The notes below the pieces were generated by a model. That model saw nothing but the letters and a program-made list of their open reading frames with translations, was not told where the DNA came from and made no database searches. Shown piece by piece: positions 6,325 to 9,610 of a stretch of DNA of 9,610 nucleotides (position 1 is its first letter; each line of letters starts with the position of its first letter). Both the position numbers and the translations under genes were made by a program. The DNA is from DASUPK01 sp036276255 (lineage in GTDB: Bacteria > Actinomycetota > Thermoleophilia > Solirubrobacterales > 70-9): positions 1 through 9,610 of the forward strand of contig DASUPK010000117.1 of the NCBI GenBank assembly GCA_036276255.1. Reading direction: 5' to 3'.

Positions 6325-6350
6325 TGAGACATCCCGTCGACACTGTCTCA
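6325..6350. repeat. Inverted repeat TGAGACA-N12-TGTCTCA at the sugar transferase stop
   Basis: Two perfect 7-bp arms flank a 12-base centre; the right arm overlaps the stop codon of the sugar transferase gene. It lies in the 66-base gap before the hydrolase gene. No T-run follows, so a terminator is unlikely. An operator or a weak hairpin that tunes expression of the hydrolase is possible. Confidence 0.4.
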
Positions 6351-7025
6351 GCGGTTTCGGCCGCTGACCGTGAGCCGGATGATCCGAGCCATCGTCGCGC
6401 CGAGCACCCGCAGGTAGAGCCGGATGGAGCGGTCAGCGATGTACTCGAGGTCGTGGATCAGCTTGTCCTCCCAGGAGTCCTCGCGCGTGATCCGGGTCTG
6501 CGCGAATCCGGTCACCCCGGGCCGGACCACGAGCCGCTGCCAGTAGGTAGGGATCTCCTCGCAGATGCGGTTGAAGAAGGCCGGCCGGATGGGGCGCGGA
6601 CCGACCATGCTCATGTCGCCGCGGATCACGTTGAAGAGCTGCGGCACCTCGTCGATGTGGGTGAGGCGGGCGGCCTTGCCGACCATCGTCACCTCCTCCT
6701 CGGTGCGCCGGCTGAGCTCCTCGCCGTAGGTGTTGCCCAATCGTGCCTCCGCCCCCGGCCGCAGCGTGCGCAGCTTGTACATCGTGAACACGTGGCCGGC
6801 CTTGCCCACGCGCTCCCCGCGGTAGAGGACGGGCCGCCCGGAGGTGATCAGCGTCCCCAGGGCGAGCAGGCCGAGCAGCGGCGAGAGCAGGACGAGCGCC
6901 GAGCCGGCGATCAGCAGGTCGAGCCCGCGCAGGACGATGTCCACGCGTCGCGGCGCGTAGACCTCGGAGGCCATGACCGAGACCTGCTCGGCGACGGTGC
7001 TGGGCTGCTCAGTCTGGGTCGCCAT
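6348..7025 (-). CDS. Short bacterial sugar transferase (polyprenyl-phosphate hexose-1-phosphate transferase family)
   Basis: The 225-residue protein matches the catalytic core of the bacterial sugar transferase family (PF02397, like WcaJ, PglC or the C-terminal half of WbaP). It has a basic N-terminus, then a hydrophobic membrane segment at about 32-60 (LRGLDLLIAGSALVLLSPL). Cytoplasmic motifs follow: RGERVGKAGHVFTMYKLRT at 69-87, the Asp-Glu catalytic pair in HIDEVPQLFNV at 123-133, GDMSMVGPRPIRP at 136-148, and RPGVTGFAQ at 168-176. The enzyme moves a sugar-1-phosphate from a nucleotide sugar to a polyprenyl phosphate at the inner membrane face. The long N-terminal membrane domain of full WbaP-type proteins is missing, as is normal for PglC-like monotopic members. 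The ATG at 7025 lies inside the end of the DUF354 gene (17-base overlap), so the two are co-translated. Sugar specificity is unknown. Confidence 0.92.
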   Translation of the reverse strand: MATQTEQPSTVAEQVSVMASEVYAPRRVDIVLRGLDLLIAGSALVLLSPLLGLLALGTLITSGRPVLYRGERVGKAGHVFTMYKLRTLRPGAEARLGNTYGEELSRRTEEEVTMVGKAARLTHIDEVPQLFNVIRGDMSMVGPRPIRPAFFNRICEEIPTYWQRLVVRPGVTGFAQTRITREDSWEDKLIHDLEYIADRSIRLYLRVLGATMARIIRLTVSGRNR

Positions 7026-8034
7026 CCGGCTCGGCCGCTCCGAGCATCAGGTCGACGAGCAGCTGCGGGTCGCGCCGGACGCGCTCGCCCTGACCGGTCT
7101 TCTTGACCAACTCGAGGGCCCGCGGATCGGTCAGCGGGCGGAGCCGGTTGGAGCGGATCAGCGCCTCGTCGACGCCGCCGAGCCGCCCCCCGTAGGTCGT
7201 GTAGACGGGAGTCCCGAGCGCGACCGCCTCGCGGTTCATGGTCCCCCCGGCCGAGACGACCAGGTCCGCGAGGGCGACCAGGCTCTGTGCCTCCACGGCG
7301 TGATCGGGAACGATCAGGGACGGCAGGGCAAGCTCCTTGACGTAGGTCCGCTGCTCCTCGGTCCGCGGCAGCACAATCGCGTGGACACCGGGGTCAGAGC
7401 CTACCCGCGCCAGAACCTGCGGGAAGAGGGGGTTCGAGCGGCGGTGATAGAGCGAGACGTCGGGAGGGGGGCGAACCACCACCACGACCCGCCCGGTATC
7501 CACGCCCAGCCGCTCGAGGGCGCCCGGATCCGGCTCGAAGTCGTAGAGGTAGTACTCCTCCTTGATCCCCGGGTACTGGAAGAGCTTCTCCGGGGTGACG
7601 CCGAAGCGCTTCAACCGCTCGGGCGGCACCGAGTCCGGAAAGATCACGCGCTTCGCCAGCCGGCAGCCGACGTGATGCTGGGCGACTGCGAACTCGTAGT
7701 CGTGCATGTTCGCCTCCGGAATGCCGAGCATGCGCGAGGCGATCGCGATGTCGTTCGACCCGTGCGCGATCGATAGGTCGAACCCGGCCCCACTGCCGAA
7801 GCTTCGCATTCCACTGGTCCGCTGGATCAGCCGCATCAGCTTGCGGACGCGCGACGCCCCGCCGTGCTGGCCGATCAACGTGTACTCCATCCCGTGAAGG
7901 TCGAGCAGCTCGAGGGTCTGCGTGTACACGCGCGCCGTGATCAGCACCTCGTGGCCCTGCGCGCGGAGTCGCTCGATGATCGGCCGGAGCACGAGTACGT
8001 GCGCCGGCCCGCTCATGTCGGCCCAGATCTTCAA
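7009..8034 (-). CDS. DUF354 family glycosyltransferase-like protein
   Basis: The 341-residue product begins MKIWADMSGPAHVLVLRPI, the typical DUF354 opening (PF04007, related to GT-B glycosyltransferases and UDP-GlcNAc 2-epimerase-like folds). It continues with GHEVLITARVYTQTLELLDLHG at 27-48 and IGQHGG at 54-59. The C-terminal half carries SAGGTMNREAVALGTPVYTTYGG at about 261-283, the glycine-rich nucleotide-sugar-binding region of GT-B folds. DUF354 members lie in archaeal and bacterial surface-glycan loci and are presumed glycosyltransferases; a direct activity is not established to my knowledge. The start codon is TTG, chosen because MKIW is the conserved N-terminus; the next Met at residue 7 would cut the first beta strand. 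It begins six bases after the glyA stop and overlaps the sugar transferase start by 17 bases, so it sits mid-operon. Confidence 0.87.
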   Translation of the reverse strand: MKIWADMSGPAHVLVLRPIIERLRAQGHEVLITARVYTQTLELLDLHGMEYTLIGQHGGASRVRKLMRLIQRTSGMRSFGSGAGFDLSIAHGSNDIAIASRMLGIPEANMHDYEFAVAQHHVGCRLAKRVIFPDSVPPERLKRFGVTPEKLFQYPGIKEEYYLYDFEPDPGALERLGVDTGRVVVVVRPPPDVSLYHRRSNPLFPQVLARVGSDPGVHAIVLPRTEEQRTYVKELALPSLIVPDHAVEAQSLVALADLVVSAGGTMNREAVALGTPVYTTYGGRLGGVDEALIRSNRLRPLTDPRALELVKKTGQGERVRRDPQLLVDLMLGAAEPDGDPD

Positions 8035-8036
8035 GC

Positions 8037-8048
8037 CTGTCTAGACAG
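8037..8048. repeat. 12-bp palindrome CTGTCTAGACAG spanning the glyA stop codon
   Basis: CTGTCTAGACAG is a perfect palindrome centred on the TAG stop of glyA, ending two bases before the TTG start of the DUF354 gene. In RNA the arms could pair only as a duplex with almost no loop, so a DNA-level site or chance is more likely than a hairpin. Confidence 0.3.
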
Positions 8049-9321
8049 CGGCTGCTGAGAGCTGCGGATAGAGGGGATAGCGCTCCATCAGGGCACGCGA
8101 CCGCTCCAGGAGAGATTCCTTCTGCGACTCGAAATGCTCACCGAGTGCCACAACGATCACCTTGGCGATCTCGCGCAGGTCGTCCTCACCCAGGCCGCGT
8201 GTCGTCAGCGCCGGGGTCCCGATTCGCAGGCCCGAGGGGTTCATCGGCGGGCGCTCGTCGAACGGGATCGCATTGCGGTTGACCGTGATGCCGACATCCT
8301 CGAGCCGGGTCTCCGCGGTCTTGCCGTCGAGCCCGGTGTTGGTGAGGTCGACGAGCACCAGGTGAACGTCGGTGCCGCCGGTGAGTACGTCGATGCCGCC
8401 GGCGATCAGCTCGTCGCCGAAGGCGCGGGCGTTGGCGATCGTCTGGCGCTGGCGCTCCTTGAACTGATCGCTCTGGGCGATCTTCAGGGCCACCGCCTTG
8501 GCGGCGATGATGTGCATCAGCGGACCGCCCTGCTGGCCCGGGAAGACGGAGCGGTTGATGTCGGCGGCCAGCTCCTCCCTGCAGAGGATCATCCCGCTGC
8601 GCGGACCGCAGAGGGTCTTGTGGATCGTGGTGGTGACGACGTCGGCGTGCTCGACCGGGTTGGGGTGCTCCCCGGCCGCCACCAGGCCGGCGAAGTGCGC
8701 CATGTCGACCATCAGCTTTGCGTCGATCGAGTCGGCGATCTCGCGGAAGGCGGCAAAGTCGAGCTGGCGCGGGTAAGCGGACCAGCCGGCGACTATCACC
8801 TTGGGCTTGTGCTCCTCCGCTAGCTGCGCCACCTCGTCCATGTCGACGAGATGGTCCTCGCGGCGCACGTGGTAGGCGACGACCTTGTAGAGCTTGCCCG
8901 AGACGTTCAGCTTCATCCCGTGGGTGAGGTGGCCGCCGTGGTCGAGGGCCATCCCCATGATCGTGTCGCCCGGGTCGATCATCGCCATGTAGGCGGCGTT
9001 GTTGGCCTGGGCGCCGGAATGGGGCTGGGCGTTGACGTGCTCAGCGCCGAACACCTCCTTGGCGCGGTCGATGGCGAGCTGCTCGGCGACGTCGACCTCC
9101 TCGCAGCCGCCGTAGTAGCGCTTACCCGGATAGCCCTCCGCGTACTTGTTGGTGAGCACCGAGCCGGCGGCGTCGAGCACGGCCTGGGGAACGAAGTTCT
9201 CGGAGGCGATCATCTCGAGCGTGCCCTGTTGGCGGGCGAGCTCCCGGTCGAGGACCTGGGCGATGTCGGGGTCGACCTCGGCGAGGCTGGCGGTCTGGAA
9301 GTCGTTGGGGAGGTCGCTCAT
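8041..9321 (-). CDS. glyA: Serine hydroxymethyltransferase
   Basis: From ATG at 9321 the product is 426 residues, the usual length for GlyA (E. coli 417). This PLP enzyme interconverts serine and glycine with transfer of a one-carbon unit to tetrahydrofolate, in the cytoplasm. Visible motifs: MIASENFVPQAVLDAAGS at about 37-54, NKYAEGYPGKRYYGG at 58-72, LVDMAHFAGLVAAG with Asp206 and His209, VVTTTIHKTLCGPRSGMILC with the PLP-binding Lys235, and SVFPGQQGGPLMH. The commonest SHMT form of the lysine motif is TTTTHKTLxGPRGG, so the Ile and Ser here are variant positions; I recall similar variants in mycobacterial SHMT. The frame is open back to 9459 but that 46-residue extension resembles nothing and runs through the promoter region of the divergent gene. 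The start at 9321 has only a weak ribosome site. glyA heads the run of minus-strand glycan genes with a six-base gap to the next. Confidence 0.95.
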   Translation of the reverse strand: MSDLPNDFQTASLAEVDPDIAQVLDRELARQQGTLEMIASENFVPQAVLDAAGSVLTNKYAEGYPGKRYYGGCEEVDVAEQLAIDRAKEVFGAEHVNAQPHSGAQANNAAYMAMIDPGDTIMGMALDHGGHLTHGMKLNVSGKLYKVVAYHVRREDHLVDMDEVAQLAEEHKPKVIVAGWSAYPRQLDFAAFREIADSIDAKLMVDMAHFAGLVAAGEHPNPVEHADVVTTTIHKTLCGPRSGMILCREELAADINRSVFPGQQGGPLMHIIAAKAVALKIAQSDQFKERQRQTIANARAFGDELIAGGIDVLTGGTDVHLVLVDLTNTGLDGKTAETRLEDVGITVNRNAIPFDERPPMNPSGLRIGTPALTTRGLGEDDLREIAKVIVVALGEHFESQKESLLERSRALMERYPLYPQLSAAAV

Positions 9322-9364
9322 CACCGGCCACGATACATCGAGCCACGGCCGAGCCATCGGAGGC

Positions 9365-9394
9365 TTGACATTTACTGACCGACTGGTAAATAAT
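9365..9394 (+). promoter_or_regulatory. Sigma70-type promoter of the right-edge gene (TTGACA-N18-AATAAT)
   Basis: TTGACA at 9365-9370 is a perfect -35 consensus. AATAAT at 9389-9394 is five of six to the -10 consensus, with an 18-base spacer. The predicted start of transcription, about 9401, leaves a leader of some 33 bases containing GAGGAG before the ATG at 9434. An AT-rich patch here stands out from the GC-rich surroundings. Confidence 0.65.
9370..9391. promoter_or_regulatory. Palindromic operator between -35 and -10 (ATTTAC-N10-GTAAAT), TetR-like
   Basis: Perfect 6-bp arms ATTTAC (9370-9375) and GTAAAT (9386-9391) flank a ten-base centre, TGACCGACTG, with further partial symmetry. A repressor bound here would cover the spacer between the promoter boxes. 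The TTTACyGACC...GGTAAA style recalls operators of TetR/AcrR-family regulators in actinobacteria. No regulator gene is visible in the window. Confidence 0.55.
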
Positions 9395-9423
9395 GCCGCT
9401 CGTCCGACCACACCGACCATCCC

Positions 9424-9429
9424 GAGGAG
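9424..9429 (+). promoter_or_regulatory. Ribosome binding site of the right-edge gene
   Basis: GAGGAG lies four bases before ATG 9434 and supports this start for a gene whose end is not in the window. Confidence 0.65.
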
Positions 9430-9433
9430 TGAG

Positions 9434-9610
9434 ATGACCGACACCACCGCCACCACCAATGGAGAACTTCACACCGAGGACGAGGCGCTGTCGGTCCTGA
9501 TGGATGCGGACATCGACAAGGTGATGTCAGGCCTCGATCGGATCATCGAAGCCGCGCCCTCATACAAGAAGCTGTTCATGCGCTGGCAGCGCCAGCAGTG
9601 GTCCACCGAG
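9434..9610 (+). CDS. N-terminal fragment of an unassigned protein, possibly ferritin-like diiron oxygenase
   Basis: Only the first 59 codons are present and they stay open to the window edge. The product starts MTDTTATTNGELHTEDEALS, then a predicted helical stretch (VLMDADIDKVMSGLDRIIEA), and ends APSYKKLFMRWQRQQWSTE. The tryptophan-rich 'RWQRQQWS' segment resembles the N-terminus of some actinobacterial ferritin-like/ribonucleotide-reductase-R2-like proteins, but the metal-binding residues would lie beyond the edge, so this is a guess. The start is well supported by GAGGAG and a good promoter with an embedded palindrome, which predicts a single repressor-controlled gene or operon, divergent from glyA. 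Existence of the gene is likely; its function is not established here. Confidence 0.65.
   Translation, partial: MTDTTATTNGELHTEDEALSVLMDADIDKVMSGLDRIIEAAPSYKKLFMRWQRQQWSTE

Noticed and set aside
6282..6332. 17-residue N-terminal extension of the DUF3089 hydrolase from ATG 6332
   Set aside because: It would bury the signal peptide behind a polar stretch. The GGAGGAGAGGAG tract and the basic-hydrophobic signal layout both favour ATG 6281.
5625..7106. Plus-strand open frame of 493 codons opposite the hydrolase and sugar transferase
   Set aside because: It crosses two convincing minus-strand genes, and its His/Arg/Asp-rich product is a mirror of their codon bias.
9322..9459. 46-residue N-terminal extension of serine hydroxymethyltransferase
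   Set aside because: It would pass through the divergent promoter and operator and adds residues not seen in this family. ATG 9321 gives the normal length.

Overview
The window is GC-rich and densely packed, with genes abutting or overlapping by a few bases. The base composition and protein styles point to a high-GC actinobacterium: a membrane-anchored surface protein with 'AVTTxKLAxx' repeats, an anti-sigma factor with no zinc finger, and actinobacterial-type SHMT and WecA-like enzymes. My best guess is the Thermoleophilia (Solirubrobacterales). That placement is inference from protein style, not from a marker gene.

Left part (1-1825): an N-terminally anchored, repeat-bearing surface protein (minus strand, running off the left edge) is divergent from an anti-sigma-like membrane protein followed by an ECF RNA polymerase sigma factor (plus strand). 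The 110-bp divergent spacer carries two promoter-like sequences, one per strand, both reading GGAAT-N16-CGTC. This suggests that the sigma factor drives its own operon and also the surface protein gene. It is the most interesting signal in the window.

Middle and right part (1827-9321, all minus strand, so transcription runs right to left): glyA (serine hydroxymethyltransferase), a DUF354 glycosyltransferase-like protein with a TTG start, a short bacterial sugar transferase (polyprenyl-phosphate hexose-1-phosphate transferase family), a secreted DUF3089 alpha/beta-hydrolase, a glutamine-hydrolysing asparagine synthase (AsnB type), and a WecA/MraY-family polyprenyl-phosphate N-acetylhexosamine-1-phosphate transferase. 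Gaps are 6, -17, 66, 108 and 0 bp. The set reads as a cell-surface polysaccharide or glycoconjugate locus. It has two different classes of initiating transferase, a possible amidating enzyme and an exported hydrolase, with glyA at its head. The sigma factor and the WecA-like gene converge with one base between their stop codons.

Right edge (9322-9610): a strong-looking sigma70-type promoter (TTGACA-N18-AATAAT) has a palindromic operator sitting between its -35 and -10 boxes. It drives a plus-strand gene of which only the first 59 codons are present and whose function I can only guess at. No RNA genes, insertion sequences, CRISPR arrays or origins were seen. There is no gene-free stretch longer than 300 bases.
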